Of a DNA stretch of 64,000 nucleotides, positions 10,111-21,191 are shown one piece after another. The notes beneath the pieces are model-generated. The model saw only the letters and a list, made by a program, of their open reading frames with translations. It did no database searches and had not been told where the DNA came from. Numbering within the stretch: position 1 is the stretch's first letter; every line of letters begins with the position of its first letter. The position numbers and the translations under genes are program-made. The stretch comes from Chaetoceros tenuissimus (taxonomy: Eukaryota > Bacillariophyta > Thalassiosirophyceae > Chaetocerotales > Chaetocerotaceae). The stretch spans positions 1,240,001-1,304,000 of the forward strand of contig BLLK01000045.1 in assembly GCA_021927905.1 (NCBI GenBank). Direction: 5' to 3'.

Positions 10111-13100
10111 TTACACCTCAGTAAGATCAGCTTGATCAGTTAGCTGCGTCATCATATCGCTGACACTGTACTTAATGTTGTTGAAAAGCCTACGGAAGTG
10201 AACTTCCAAAGCAGCATACTTTCCATGAGGCTGCTGAATATTATTATGGGCAATGAGACAGATTTGTCCGAGTTTTACAATTCTATCCTTGAGCTCATTA
10301 CGGCGATCCATACTTTGATCGTCACGGAAACCCTTCTGTTTTAAAGTAATCATTTCGTATACCCCCTTATCAAGAGGTTCGCCAGTTGAACCCTCTGCAC
10401 CGATTGCCACAGGCAAATACATCTTGTCTTTTTCTGACTGAGGAATGTCCATTGCGTCAATGGTTGCCCTTGTCTTACGCAGGATATTTTCGGTCTCGAC
10501 CCAAGTTGGTACATAGTCTTCGTTGAGGGTCTTTCCATCAGGACTTTGTTCAACTCTAAGGTATTGTTGTAGACTTTCTTCACCTTCCTTTGCAGGTACT
10601 CTATCGACAACATGCAATAGTGCTGCCAAAAATTCGTTTTGGGTAGCATCACTCTCTTTGAAAGCATTGGTTTTGTTGTAACAGTAGTTGAAGTAAAGCT
10701 GTTCCAAAATAGCACAAAGATGGATCGATTCTGGAATCATGTGACCCATCTCAAAAACCATCGTCAAGACATTGTGATCCATTTCAAGGCGAAGATCGGA
10801 ATCGACGTAACCAAGACCCTGAATAACCTTGGAAGAGATGTCATAGTAATCGTTAGATTCCTTCCCTTCGCAGAACTGTTCAAGAGTAGTACCAGCCATC
10901 ATCTTCATTGCCTGTTCAGAAACGGTAGGGAAACATCTCTGAGCACGTTGCATTTTTCTCAAAGAGTTTGAAAATGCAGGAACATGGTCCTCGTCGTCAT
11001 GAATGTAATGACGCAAATCACCAGGGTCGTTGGATTGTGCAAGGGCCAATTGCAAGTCAATAGTCGGATAACGAGGCTCCTTTCCAGTCACATTACTAAT
11101 CTGACCAAGCATGAGATTCTCGATGTAAGGCCATTCCATACCAAGATAGATGACACTACCTTGAACATCCATTCCACGACGACCAGCACGCCCTTGCATT
11201 TGCTGTGCGATAAGAGGTGTGAGCTTGTCGCCCATATCACCACAGAAAATACAACTACGGAATGGCATATTTACACCATATGCAAGTGCAGAGTCAGAGA
11301 ACACAACTGCAAGACGACCCTTTTGTGCAAGCATCTGCACTTGGCGACGATAACACGAGAAACCAACTTCATTTGTGTAAATTGCAATACCACGTCTCAA
11401 TCCACGAATCAAGGCATGATCAATATCAACCTTCTCTCCTGATTTCTTCATATCTGCGATGATATCCTCAACCTCACCATAACTCAAACGCTTTCCTGGT
11501 GCTGCAAGTACATACTTGTCATGAGGACGGGTTGTATCTTCTTGAATATCTAAGTCATCAGTGAATCCAGATTTTGCGTCCTCCTCAGCCTCAGCTGCAT
11601 TCACACGATCTGCCTTTCCAGCTGCTACCTTCCGCATCTGAGCCTTTTCACGAGCAAGCTTAACAAGGTCTTTTCTATAGGTTGGGAATTCTTCGTTTTG
11701 TTCCTTTTCGAGAGTTGCAAGAAGTGTTTTAAACATGTCAAATGCTCCGTAAGTATCAAGCTGGAACGCTACTGCTGGTAATAAGTCGCTTTTCTTCAAC
11801 TCATCAATTACAGAGTAAAGGTGTTCGCTCACATCTTTTTTCTTCTCGAGTGCAGGTGGAAGATTAGAAGTGCGAAGTTGTTCATAGAGATCTGGATGCG
11901 ATTTTGAGAGTATTGTCAGACGTTCCTTCAATCTCAACTCGTATTCCTTTGTCTGGTTCAAAGTAATTCTATTGTTCTCTCCGACCTTTGACTTGAAATA
12001 CTTATCAGGGTTATCCAACTTATCTAAACAGTCTGAAGGAAAAATTGCCTTCATTTTCTTCCAAATATTCATCATATCTGTTGGAGTCATGGACAATCCA
12101 GAAATAAGATCTGGAGCACTTTCAAGCCTTTCCGGAGTCATTGCTGCGACAGGATGCAATTTGACAAGTTTGCTCTTAATTTTGTCATTCTTCTCAGAAA
12201 AGGTCACAACATAACGCTGAAGATTAATAAACCTTGCAAAGTGCTCTTTTAATACAACTTCCTCTGGTTTTGCGTCTCCATCAATGCATTCAGCTTCGAC
12301 ATATTCGTTTCTTACACTGCTCAGCCAAGATTGAAGTTGAGTTGCGTTACCAATTGTAGCACTCAAAGCAAGGAATGGACAGTTAACTGATTTGATAATT
12401 CTCTGTAAAGCATCACCTTCAGGACCATTCAAAGTGTGCACCTCATCAAGTACAAGGTAATCAAATTGTTGGTATCCACCATCCAACACCATGAATTCCT
12501 TCTCTCCCTTAGCCATTTCCTGTCCTGCACATCCACGAGCTTTGGTCAATGCTTTTTCAAGAGCACGAGGTGTTCCAATATAAACCTGGGTATCTCCGGA
12601 AATTTCTTGAAACGAAATCTGATCAGTACAAATGGTTACATTCCCCTTGAAAAATTCGTAGTAAGTAGCTGCAATCTGCCAAACCAAAGCTTCACTAGGA
12701 AGCACGAAAAGAACTGTACCCTTGGCAATCTTACATGTATAGGTACTCAAAAGAGTTTTACCAGAAGATGTTGGAGCACAAACTACTGCAGACTGACGAT
12801 GATCAATAGCATTTAGAATGGCGCACTGCCATTCTTCAAGCTTGAAAGTACGGTTGTATTTACTCAATGGTGGAAGGCGATCAGACATTTCAGTTAATTG
12901 AAAAGAAATGAGATTGTCTTTCCCCTTCATCAACTTTCTAGCATGCTTCAAAGAATCTTTGTAACTTCCGCGACCATCTCCGTCCTTCAACAAATTTTTC
13001 AAGTTTTGTGCCTCGGTGGTGAGAACGACCTTTTCAACTGGCTTTTCTCCTTCATCCTTTTTATCCTTCTTTTTATCTTTCTTGGAATCCTTTTTCTTCT

Positions 13101-13949
13101 TATCTTTCTTGGAATCCTTTTTGTCGGACTCTTTGTCCTTCTTCTTGGATGCCTTTTCTTGATCCAAAAGACTCTCAGCATCTTTGAATGATTTCATCTC
13201 CTCCAAAGCCCACAAAATATCCAAAACTTCAGCCTCGCTGGAATGCATTGTTCCCTGTTTCAAATCAGATACAGCACAGTGAAGCATCTTAACCATTCTA
13301 TGAATCTTTCCAGAAGTAGTCTCACAAGTAGCTTCCTGAAGAGCTGCAAGACTTTTAATGTTTCCAAGCTTTTGAAGATCTCTATCAAGATCCTTTTTCG
13401 CCTTCTCAGCTTCGTTCTGAGCCTTAATGTTATCAGCAGTAGATTTGCCCTTTGTAGCTTTCTTCGAAGACTTCTTTTTCTTTGCTTCTTCGGCAGCCTT
13501 TTTCGCTGCTTCTTCAGCTTCGGCATGAGCTTTATCTGCAAGACGACGGCGTTCACGCTCCTCTCCCCACTTGATTGCTGGGTCGAAAATAGATCCTGCT
13601 GGAGGAGCCATATCACGAAGAATCAATGGGATAGAGGACTTCTGCTTGATCACTCTGGTTGCAGTACGAGTTTCCTTGTTGAAAATCTAGAAAAACGAGA
13701 AAAATTAGAATATTGTTATAACATCTATATATATATACAAAAATCAAGGTGACTATATAAACAAATAGATCTTACCTTTGCAAAACCATCGCGGTACATC
13801 AACGCGGACTTGTCGACCCAGAACACATCGAATGTACGCAACTTGAAGATATGATCTTCTCCATCCGAGTTCTCGGAATCATCAGTGACGGCTACTGCAT
13901 TTTTAGTAGTGGCAGTTGTCGCCTGCTTTGCTCTAGGATTAAAAGACAT
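10111..13949 (-). CDS. DDX60-like Ski2-family DExH-box RNA helicase
   Basis: Two exons (13949-13776 and 13686-10111), with an 89-nt intron joining FAK to IFNKETRT; 1249 aa. A Lys/Glu-rich coiled region (about residues 90-290, with repeated KKDSKKDKK blocks) precedes the helicase core. Core motifs: I at about 359 (APTSSGKT), II at about 472 (DEVH), III (LALSATIGN) and VI at about 889 (QQMQGRAGRRGM). The segment AVVFSDSALAYGVNMPFR matches the Ski2/DDX60 motif V region. The C-terminal helical domain also fits DDX60-type proteins, although this one is shorter than the vertebrate protein of about 1700 aa. Animal DDX60 is linked to antiviral RNA handling; the role in algae is unknown. The basic N-terminus probably binds RNA (inference). 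Confidence 0.85.
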
Positions 13950-14298
13950 ACACTTGCTTCTTGATTGGGCTAGGATTACTAACTCTTGGGAAATGTGGGT
14001 TGATTACTTTCATTTCTACGACGCCACAATACTGCAGCTTCTTGTTGCAGCATCAAACATGTTTCTCTGCTGTCTGCTGTCCACCACCACAACATTTCTC
14101 TAAAAAATGAAAATGTTCAAGAAGAGAAGGAAAGAGAATTGAAAAGGCGCGCCAATTTTAACCAAACAATGACGAGCGCATGTGAAATCTAAAGACCTGC
14201 GATGAGATGCGATGATGATGGATACAATAGTACCACCCATCTCGGACATAGTATTGTATATTGTATAGAATCATACCCATATCTAATTTACTTTTTTT
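13950..14298. other. Divergent promoter region
   Basis: 349 nt between the helicase and a divergent oxygenase gene. It contains a GGCGCGCC octamer near 14145-14152 and otherwise AT-rich sequence. No RNA or repeat is recognised. Confidence 0.5.
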
Positions 14299-15711
14299 AT
14301 GCTGCGAACAGTGTACATCATCTTTCTCTCTCTCTTGCCTTTGGCTTGTTCATTGTCTGCATCTCGAGTGAAACCAACTCCTTGTAATAGGATTTGCCGA
14401 TACAATGCAGATTTTTATGATGGAGCTGTTTGCATTGGTTGCTATAGAGAAACATTTGAAATAAGTCAATGGAGTAGCATGGAACCTGTTGAAAAATACT
14501 ATGCCTTGGAAGATGCAGCTGATAGATCTATGGCGGCAAAATTTGACGGTGCAGTGGAAGAAAATGAATTACGAAGTCAGGCTCAAGGCTGGTTGCAATT
14601 ATCAAAAGGAGAATCCACTGGTGAAATTGACCTGGACGAAGCTTCAGATATAATCCAAGATTCAATACCATATGAAGATACGAAGGTCGATATTATAAAG
14701 AAAGAAATGAGTTTAGATTTTCCTTCTACACCTTGTACTAGGATATGCAGATACAACAAAAGCTTTTTCGACGGTAATATATGTATAGGCTGCTTTAGAG
14801 ATGTTCATGAGATATCAAATTGGAGCTCAATGGCTCCAATAGAAAAGTCGTACGCTCTGGAGGATGCAATTGATAGAATACAAGATTCAGAGTACTTTGC
14901 TGGTAGTGTGACCTCAGAAGACTTACGTCGACAAGCTCAGCAATGGGCTTCGATATCAAAAGTGGGATACGAAGAAGGACTAGGTAAATGGCAATCAATA
15001 GACATCAAAAACGGTAATGAAGAAAGTGTAGTTTCCTCGACTTTTGATTATACTTCATTCATAGAAGGTGAATCAATTTTGGTGCTTGAAGATTTGATTT
15101 CGACTGAAGAACTTACTAGTATAAAAGTTGCTGCTGATGAAATTCAGGCAAGAAATTCTTCGGAGCGAATGAGTAAAGGGCTCAAGAATGAAGGCTTAGT
15201 TCGAATACCATTGATAGATGCCGCACAGCGAGCGTCAAAGTTAAATACTCCTTTCGCTGATACATTTCCAAGAGATATTGATGACAAACTAAATACAATA
15301 TTGAGCAAAGTGCTTGATAGATTAGACAGTGATCATGAAAGATTGATTGAAAGATTATTAAGTTGTCATCGTTTGCAAAATCTATTCAAGAATGATATGT
15401 TACAGTTTTCATCGAGGGAACCAGCAGTGAATGTCTACACAAAGGGAGGGAGTTTTCGACCACATGAAGATGGTCAGCAACTTACTGTCCTAATATATCT
15501 TTCTCATCCAACTGAATTCGATGGTGGTGGCACTGCATTTTGGCCACAGGATTCACGCGGTCATCGCGTTGAAGATCCTTCCTTAATTATAGCACCCAAT
15601 GCTGGAACTGTCATGATATTTCGCGGTGATGTCACTCATTCAGGTCTTCAAATCAACCATGGTAGACGTCAAGTGTTTGTAGCTAGTTTCAGCCCTTCTA
15701 AGAAAGGATAG
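14299..15711 (+). CDS. Secreted fusion: two DUF1289 modules plus prolyl-4-hydroxylase-like dioxygenase
   Basis: 470 aa. An N-terminal signal peptide (MLRTVYIIFLSLLPLACS) is followed by two copies of the DUF1289 Cys module, near residues 27-72 and 146-190. Each has PC-x-RICRYN, FDG or YDG, then CIGC, then W-S-x-M-x-P-x-EK and YALEDA-x-DR. The last 130 residues form a 2-oxoglutarate Fe(II) dioxygenase: His389-x-Asp391 (RPHEDG), distal His447 (DVTHSG) and Arg456/457 for 2-oxoglutarate. All metal ligands are present, so the enzyme should be active. DUF1289 is usually a short stand-alone bacterial protein; doubled and fused to an oxygenase it may bind metal or substrate. The signal peptide lacks the Phe motif, pointing to the ER or secretory route. 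Confidence 0.8.
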   Translation: MLRTVYIIFLSLLPLACSLSASRVKPTPCNRICRYNADFYDGAVCIGCYRETFEISQWSSMEPVEKYYALEDAADRSMAAKFDGAVEENELRSQAQGWLQLSKGESTGEIDLDEASDIIQDSIPYEDTKVDIIKKEMSLDFPSTPCTRICRYNKSFFDGNICIGCFRDVHEISNWSSMAPIEKSYALEDAIDRIQDSEYFAGSVTSEDLRRQAQQWASISKVGYEEGLGKWQSIDIKNGNEESVVSSTFDYTSFIEGESILVLEDLISTEELTSIKVAADEIQARNSSERMSKGLKNEGLVRIPLIDAAQRASKLNTPFADTFPRDIDDKLNTILSKVLDRLDSDHERLIERLLSCHRLQNLFKNDMLQFSSREPAVNVYTKGGSFRPHEDGQQLTVLIYLSHPTEFDGGGTAFWPQDSRGHRVEDPSLIIAPNAGTVMIFRGDVTHSGLQINHGRRQVFVASFSPSKKG

Positions 15712-16051
15712 GGTGCATTTAAAAGGAATTTCTATCCTATTGATAACTTACTTAGCACTTATTTCTACTACATTCAAGGTACCTTAGATAATCTTGAGAC
15801 CTACCTTGACTACATTGATATCTGATGTCTAAGTACCTGCGATCATTCTATTTTGATTTTTGCAAAAGTAGAAAATAGGTTGTCTTCACTATTTTTCTTC
15901 ATCGAGCAGCACCACAGCACCACTCTCATCACTCACACACAGAGCATAACAAAAAAGCTTTTGTGGATCCAGATCCGTCAACATCTTTGTATTGAAAATA
16001 ATCTATGTCTGTGAATAGATTGGAATTTGTATGTTTTAATTAACGATAGAA
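15712..16051. other. Intergenic spacer, 3' and promoter sequence
   Basis: 340 nt between two plus-strand genes. It contains a CA/AGC-rich patch (15900-15950) and an ACCTT/AAGGTA-rich stretch near 15775-15810. No gene or strong repeat is seen. Confidence 0.45.
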
Positions 16052-17347
16052 ATGTCTGGAGGAAACGATAAGGAAGCTGCTATCAGCAGTAGAGAGCCTG
16101 TGGTCAGTAAAGACCAACAGAAGAAGGACATGTCTTCAACCGTACAAGCTACGGTCACAACTGATAACACAGAACCAAGAACAGATTTGAAGATGGCAAG
16201 TAAGACAGGCGCAAAAACAGAGGAATTAAATACGAAAACAGATGCTGAAAATACTTTGTCCGATACAAATGAGAAACCTAGTACAGTGAAAGTAGCCCAA
16301 CCCATCGTTGATAAAGTGGATAGTTTGACTCAATTGAAGGAAGGTAAATCTGACACAAGGACAACTAGCACCATAAATCCTACAAGTGCCATAGCATCAG
16401 CAGTTGCATCTTCGACAAGCCTTCCTTCTTCAAAGGGTCCAGTCCCTCCAATTGGTATAAATGCAGCTATCTCAGGAGTGAAACAAGTTGAAACTACAGA
16501 GAAATCACAAGCATCAAAAAGTGTTTCAAGTACAGCATATAATGGTCAGACTTCAAAAGAGTCAAATGGAAAGAACCATACTCAAATATCTACAGCTTCT
16601 AGCGCAAATAAAGATACACAGCCCCTTGTTATAACATCACAAATAGATCAAATACCACAAAATGTCCTGACTCTATTGCAAACATTTGGTCCTCTCACTC
16701 TGAATGAGATATCTTACAACTTACCAACACCATCTCCATCTATACCTGCGATACTAGACGTGATGATTGTTCTAGGGGTGATACACTTTCAGGACGGGTT
16801 ATATTATTTTCATAACGGTGAAATTAGGGGAGAATCAATTTATCCAAATGAAATCATTGGCCTTATACAGGATACTCAAAATGAAATTGATGAAACAAAA
16901 GATAGAATTGAAATGTTGAAACAGGAACTCAATAAAGATGTTGATATGAATCAACGTGCGCGTAGTACTAGGGAGTTTTTGAAAAAGCTTGTTGGAAAAT
17001 ATGACGACATCAGGGGAGATCCAGTATATTCAACTGCTTTGAAAACACTTAATGTTGATCTTGGTATGAAGAGAAAGATGGTAGCTGCAGAATCAGCAAA
17101 GAAAAAGTTGATGAAGAAACAGAGAATTGAGTCTTCACAAATTAGTACAAAAACACCTAACTCAAAGCCACCAACCCCAACGCCTGGAAAAGAGACAGTG
17201 AACAAGCAACAGTCTATTGTAAGTGACGCCATTTCGAAAGCGCAAAATGTTATGACGGGCACAGGAACCCCCATGAGTACGACATTATCAACTGAAAGTA
17301 CTACGAAGCCAAGTGCTTCAAGTACTATGAGTGCTTTAAAGAAGTAA
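16052..17347 (+). CDS. Winged-helix and coiled-coil protein with Ser/Thr-rich flanks
   Basis: 431 aa, single exon, family not recognised. Residues 1-205 and the last 65 are Ser/Thr/Lys-rich and probably disordered. Residues about 207-260 look like a small winged helix (NVLTLLQTFGPLTLNEISYN, then VMIVLGVIHFQDGLYYFHN, recognition helix and beta-wing). A charged coiled coil follows (about 272-365, QNEIDETKDRIEMLKQEL), ending in a basic patch KKKLMKKQR that could be a nuclear localisation signal. This order suggests a nuclear DNA- or protein-binding factor of unknown target. It converges with the methyltransferase gene 44 nt downstream. Confidence 0.6.
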   Translation: MSGGNDKEAAISSREPVVSKDQQKKDMSSTVQATVTTDNTEPRTDLKMASKTGAKTEELNTKTDAENTLSDTNEKPSTVKVAQPIVDKVDSLTQLKEGKSDTRTTSTINPTSAIASAVASSTSLPSSKGPVPPIGINAAISGVKQVETTEKSQASKSVSSTAYNGQTSKESNGKNHTQISTASSANKDTQPLVITSQIDQIPQNVLTLLQTFGPLTLNEISYNLPTPSPSIPAILDVMIVLGVIHFQDGLYYFHNGEIRGESIYPNEIIGLIQDTQNEIDETKDRIEMLKQELNKDVDMNQRARSTREFLKKLVGKYDDIRGDPVYSTALKTLNVDLGMKRKMVAAESAKKKLMKKQRIESSQISTKTPNSKPPTPTPGKETVNKQQSIVSDAISKAQNVMTGTGTPMSTTLSTESTTKPSASSTMSALKK

Positions 17348-17391
17348 ATAAACAATAGGGATGTTTTTCATTACAGATGAATCTAGTTTTA

Positions 17392-18603
17392 TTACTCATT
17401 TTCATCCCATATAGACGAAGTTAGAGGTACACGTTCAGCAAAGATGTACGTGTTCTGAAAGCCACCATCTATTTGAATGGAAATCTCATCCTTAGCTTTG
17501 ACTCCATTTTCTGTTGAAAACAATATCCTAGAGCTATTCTCTTGTTTGGACTCTGATTCCCCCATATCAATTCCTTTGAATAAATGGTCTGCCCATAGAT
17601 CGAATTTTGGTTGCAAATGCCACCTTGGCGGACCATTCCATTCCTTTTTGTTAAAAGATCCATTTGAGCACACTTCCTTAGCATCAAATTCGTGTTTGCC
17701 TATCTTAAAAATATCGTCTCGTTGTGCGTGAATCATTGGAGGAAGACAACATGGCTTCAATGCAAACATTTTTACATTTTCATTAGTATTGAACATTTCA
17801 ACAGCTTTCAAAGAAAGTGTCCCACATAGATGTACAGCAAGAATGATAATGTTTCCATCTGTTTTATCAAAAAAGTGTTTCTTCATCTGCCGCTGGTTGC
17901 AGCTCTGTTTCAAATCCTGTTTCGAAGTATAAAGCGGCACAGGCCAAGTACCAAAATATGTTTTTTCGGATCCATCTTCACTTGGTTTTCCATAGATATG
18001 GTCCCAATTCATGTGATGTGGCTTCAATTCTTTTGTTTCCTTTGAAGCAATTGCCCATGCTTTATCCACCAAAAGAAATCTTTCCACTTTCTCTGATGGT
18101 AACATTTCAGCAAGCAGCATCGACATATAACCCTTTCCGCTGCACAAGTCCATTATAGTGAACTTTTCAGTGCTCTCACTCTCTTCGACAAGCCTCTTTA
18201 CATTTTCGATTATTGGGGCAGACTCGATTAGTTCTTTGATGACTCTATCTTTCTTAAAGATTCTCTTCCATACCGCAGGATTGCCTCTGTAACGAATCCT
18301 CCATTTTACAATTGCTTCAACAGACTCTTGATATACTGCATCATATGTTTGTCTTCCGGGGACATCTTTCACTTCTTCTAGCAACCATGAACGAAATTCA
18401 TCATCCGTCAGTCCGTAATTAAGATCAGGAAGTGCGGCTACATTCAACGTTGTAGATGATTTAGGAATGGATGGTCCAAAAAGAGTGAAAGACCAGACCG
18501 CATTGAAAGATGATAGTAGAAGAAGAATGAGCATAAACATGTTTGTATGTAGAGTACCTTTACATGCAACTGCTTTAGCTGCGCATAAATTATTGTGTAA
18601 CAT
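17392..18603 (-). CDS. Organelle-targeted SAM methyltransferase, METTL25/TRM13-like
   Basis: 403 aa from the first ATG. Met22 (codon at 18540) opens a better signal peptide (MFMLILLLLSSFNAVWS) ending before Phe, so translation may start there and lead to the plastid. The catalytic domain has the glycine loop IMDLCSGKGYMSMLLAE (motif I) and, further on, IIILAVHLCGTLSLKAVEMF followed by ALKPCCLPP. The HLCG and CC pair is typical of the TRM13/METTL25 group, whose characterised members methylate RNA, including tRNA. The substrate here is unknown. A plastid- or ER-routed member would be unusual for the group. The charged N-terminal part after the signal is helical. Confidence 0.7.
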   Translation of the reverse strand: MLHNNLCAAKAVACKGTLHTNMFMLILLLLSSFNAVWSFTLFGPSIPKSSTTLNVAALPDLNYGLTDDEFRSWLLEEVKDVPGRQTYDAVYQESVEAIVKWRIRYRGNPAVWKRIFKKDRVIKELIESAPIIENVKRLVEESESTEKFTIMDLCSGKGYMSMLLAEMLPSEKVERFLLVDKAWAIASKETKELKPHHMNWDHIYGKPSEDGSEKTYFGTWPVPLYTSKQDLKQSCNQRQMKKHFFDKTDGNIIILAVHLCGTLSLKAVEMFNTNENVKMFALKPCCLPPMIHAQRDDIFKIGKHEFDAKEVCSNGSFNKKEWNGPPRWHLQPKFDLWADHLFKGIDMGESESKQENSSRILFSTENGVKAKDEISIQIDGGFQNTYIFAERVPLTSSIWDENE

Positions 18604-18900
18604 TAGATTCTACTATGTTTTTGATATAAGTTAACTATCCACTCTCATCATCTCATCAATAGAAGAGGATAGTGCCACCCACAACAAAATAGAAATGGAA
18701 AAAATGAGACATCAATCATTTTAGCAAGAATGGATATAACATTCCAAGATTGAGAAGGATGAGACAAGGATTCTTCAGATTTTCCACCAATGATTTTTTT
18801 CACAAAATAATTGTTCACATACATTATTATGTTAGCTTTACATTGTGCAGAATTAAACTCAAAACATTTTACGAATAGGATAATGTAGAAGTTTTATTTT

Positions 18901-19557
18901 CTAAACGTTTTTCTCTGCCAAGGTCGACCGAATTCTTTTCAAGAATTTAATTTCTGCCAGTATCTTCGCTTTGTGTGTTGTGTGTTCTTGATTCGTTTCA
19001 TCATATTTCTTTTGAAGAATATCCATACCTTCTTTGTTTTGGAGTTTGATTTCTTTTTCCTTTTGTGCTACACCATCAATCATTTCTTGTATCGCCTCGA
19101 CAGACAACGCCATCCATTCTTTGATATTTTGTTTCTCCTTGTCTGTGCACGGTTGCAAATTATCTGGAGAGCACGATGGAATAAGCACTTCATCTGACCA
19201 TTCTTTCATTGCGAGGAATGTCTTTTCACCCGCATAATCGCGTAGATCATAGACATTGCTTCCCCAGAGTAAAGTTGGTGTGCCCAAGACATTGTGGGCC
19301 TCGCATAACTCAGTTTCCTTGTCGCAATTAACCTTTCCAATCAAAACTGACTCATTTTCGTGCATGTAGTCGCCAAGCCTTTCCCATGCAATGTACATTT
19401 TTTGACAATGACTACATGCTTCTGTGCAAAACTTAACCCAAACAGCTTTGCCTTTTGTTTCAGAATCCCAATTGTCCTTGGTTAGGTTCACGACTGTGCT
19501 TGCTGATGATATTGCTAGTGTAGCAAGTATTACAATTAGCTTGCTATGTAAACCCAT
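18901..19557 (-). CDS. PDI-like secretory thioredoxin with C-terminal coiled coil
   Basis: 218 aa. The signal peptide (MGLHSKLIVILATLAISSAS) precedes one thioredoxin domain (about 21-128) carrying the redox site C-S-H-C in KFCTEACSHCQKM and the cis-Pro region LGTPTLLWG. A Cys pair (about PSCSPDNLQPC) follows, then a charged helix of about 70 residues, probably a coiled coil. No KDEL-type retention signal ends the protein. The CSHC centre and arrangement fit single-domain PDI-like proteins of algae acting on disulphides in the ER or another secretory compartment. The upstream 297-nt gap to the methyltransferase gene shows nothing recognisable. Confidence 0.8.
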   Translation of the reverse strand: MGLHSKLIVILATLAISSASTVVNLTKDNWDSETKGKAVWVKFCTEACSHCQKMYIAWERLGDYMHENESVLIGKVNCDKETELCEAHNVLGTPTLLWGSNVYDLRDYAGEKTFLAMKEWSDEVLIPSCSPDNLQPCTDKEKQNIKEWMALSVEAIQEMIDGVAQKEKEIKLQNKEGMDILQKKYDETNQEHTTHKAKILAEIKFLKRIRSTLAEKNV

Positions 19558-19995
19558 TGCTTTTAAAAGTAAAAGAATTCGTGGAAATTCAAGTAGAAGT
19601 GTGATGTGTATAGATATACTTCACTCTTCTTATGTTGATTTAGATTTTGTATGAATGAAGGAAAATATTATGTAGGTAACATCGAACATCGAATGTCGAA
19701 TGAATTATAATTATAAGAGTTGACCCAGGGATCCGCTTTTGGTGGTCGGACGGATACTTCTTCTACTCAGTGAAATTGTCCAATGTGATTTCCAAATAAT
19801 ATCATTGAAAGAATGAATTTCTCATAAGAATAACGTTTGATATGGTAACTGACTGTAATTTCTGGTAAATATCATTTATTTGTGTGGAATAGCTAGCTTA
19901 CACTAGTTCCCTTTTCCCTACAGAGAAATCAACCCCAAGTTATCTGCCTTCATATAGTACTGTTCTCGAACGTTATCTAAAGTAAAGATCAATCG
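19558..19995. other. Intergenic spacer
   Basis: 438 nt between two minus-strand genes, holding the promoter of the thioredoxin gene and the 3' end of the next. A short repeated CGAA motif (ATCGAACATCGAATGTCGAA, 19680-19700) is visible. No gene is seen. Confidence 0.45.
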
Positions 19996-20925
19996 TCATA
20001 TTGCTACTGCAACGCTTTCTGATTCAGGTTTCCCCTCTTTTTCTGCATCAACCACTTCAGTTTCAGCAACCTCGTCAGTTGTGACACCAGCTACAACTTG
20101 AACTTCAACTTCTTTTTCATCAGCGGCAGCCTTTTTCTGCACTTCCTTGCTCTTGGTAAATACAGGAGTTGTCCATCGAAATCCAATCTTTTCCAAGCGA
20201 TCTATACGCGATTGTGGAAGGTTGTATCTTGTGGCCTTTCCTTGTCTGATACATGAGTAAGCCATTCTCATGTTTTCACACCATTTCCGCAATGACGGAT
20301 CAGCGGTAAAGGATCGTGGTATATCACAGTGCCCATACATCTTCTTATAGGCTTCAAGTTGCACACATCTTTTTTCAAATGTACTGTCGTGGTTTTTAAT
20401 AGTCCATTTGAAGCCGATTTCATTGAGCCGATTGATGTGTTCCTCTAAAATTGCGTGCTTTGACACTTTGCCAGACTTTTTCTCTCGATATGCAATGCGC
20501 TTGTTATTGCACCATCTACCCAGAGATGGATTCAAGGTATACTTTTGAGGAACATTGACATGCCCATGGACTTTCTTGAATTCAAGGAGCTGTTCTACTC
20601 GTTGCTCGAAGGTGACTCGAGTGTATCCTCTTTTCGGTGTAGGTGAAGTTTCTAAACCTGCCTTTGTTGCGTCATTTGCTGAGTCTTCTTTTGTAGGTTC
20701 TGCTACTTTTGTAGGTTCTGCTAGAGCCGGCATTTCTGTATGGGTCTCGCCATTTGGCTCTTCGTTAGTAGCTGGTGGAGAAATGATTATGCCGCCATTC
20801 GATACATCATTAATTATTTCAGCGCTTTCACTTTCGACTACTACGTCTTCTGCATCTAGTTTTTGCCTTTTCAAAGCTGGTTCAGGATCTTCGACAGCTT
20901 TGACTACCGCTGACTCCTCACTCAT
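19996..20925 (-). CDS. Helicase-associated (HA) domain protein, two repeats
   Basis: 309 aa. After an acidic, Pro/Glu-rich N-terminus, two tandem HA domains run from about 103 to 166 and 171 to 238. Each has F-E-x-R-x-x-x-L-x-x-(F/Y)K, then GH-(V/C)-(N/D)-(V/I)P, a W-C-x-N-x-R segment, and a closing (I/L)-x-x-IGF-(K/R)-W. HA domains occur in C-terminal arrays of bacterial helicases and in large stand-alone families in diatoms, and are thought to bind DNA or act as transcription factors. No helicase core is present. The C-terminus is low-complexity and acidic. Its ATG lies 135 nt from the left edge of the mobile block, which therefore sits in its promoter side. Confidence 0.8.
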   Translation of the reverse strand: MSEESAVVKAVEDPEPALKRQKLDAEDVVVESESAEIINDVSNGGIIISPPATNEEPNGETHTEMPALAEPTKVAEPTKEDSANDATKAGLETSPTPKRGYTRVTFEQRVEQLLEFKKVHGHVNVPQKYTLNPSLGRWCNNKRIAYREKKSGKVSKHAILEEHINRLNEIGFKWTIKNHDSTFEKRCVQLEAYKKMYGHCDIPRSFTADPSLRKWCENMRMAYSCIRQGKATRYNLPQSRIDRLEKIGFRWTTPVFTKSKEVQKKAAADEKEVEVQVVAGVTTDEVAETEVVDAEKEGKPESESVAVAI

Positions 20926-21059
20926 TTTCTTATTGTTCTAACAGAAAGAAGTTGAAAGGTAGGAACTTATTCTAGTAGTGGAAAATACAACGTAATTGCA
21001 TTAAGTAATGGCAAAATGAAACGTCAGTTGTATTCATGAATGCAAGCATGTAATGAATA

Positions 21060-21073
21060 ACCGGAGGGGGGTC
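21060..21073 (+). repeat. Left 14-bp terminal inverted repeat
   Basis: ACCGGAGGGGGGTC, the exact reverse complement of 39087-39100. A match of this length between two short flanks is unlikely by chance, and both copies sit just outside the first and last genes of the block. Confidence 0.65.
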
Positions 21074-21191
21074 CGTCATGTTGGGTTGGGACTAGTTGGA
21101 AGTTGTGAAGTTGACAGTTCCCCCAAGTGGCACAATACAGGCTGCATACGCAGTACGAGAAGTATTATACAGTGATGAAATAAAGATTAGA

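Noticed and set aside
12898-13191. Hydrophobic plus-strand frame opposite the helicase N-terminus
   Set aside because: It is the antisense image of the Lys-rich repeats, where Lys codons read as Phe/Leu.
13735-13770. TATATATATA run as a TATA box
   Set aside because: It lies inside the helicase intron, not at a promoter.
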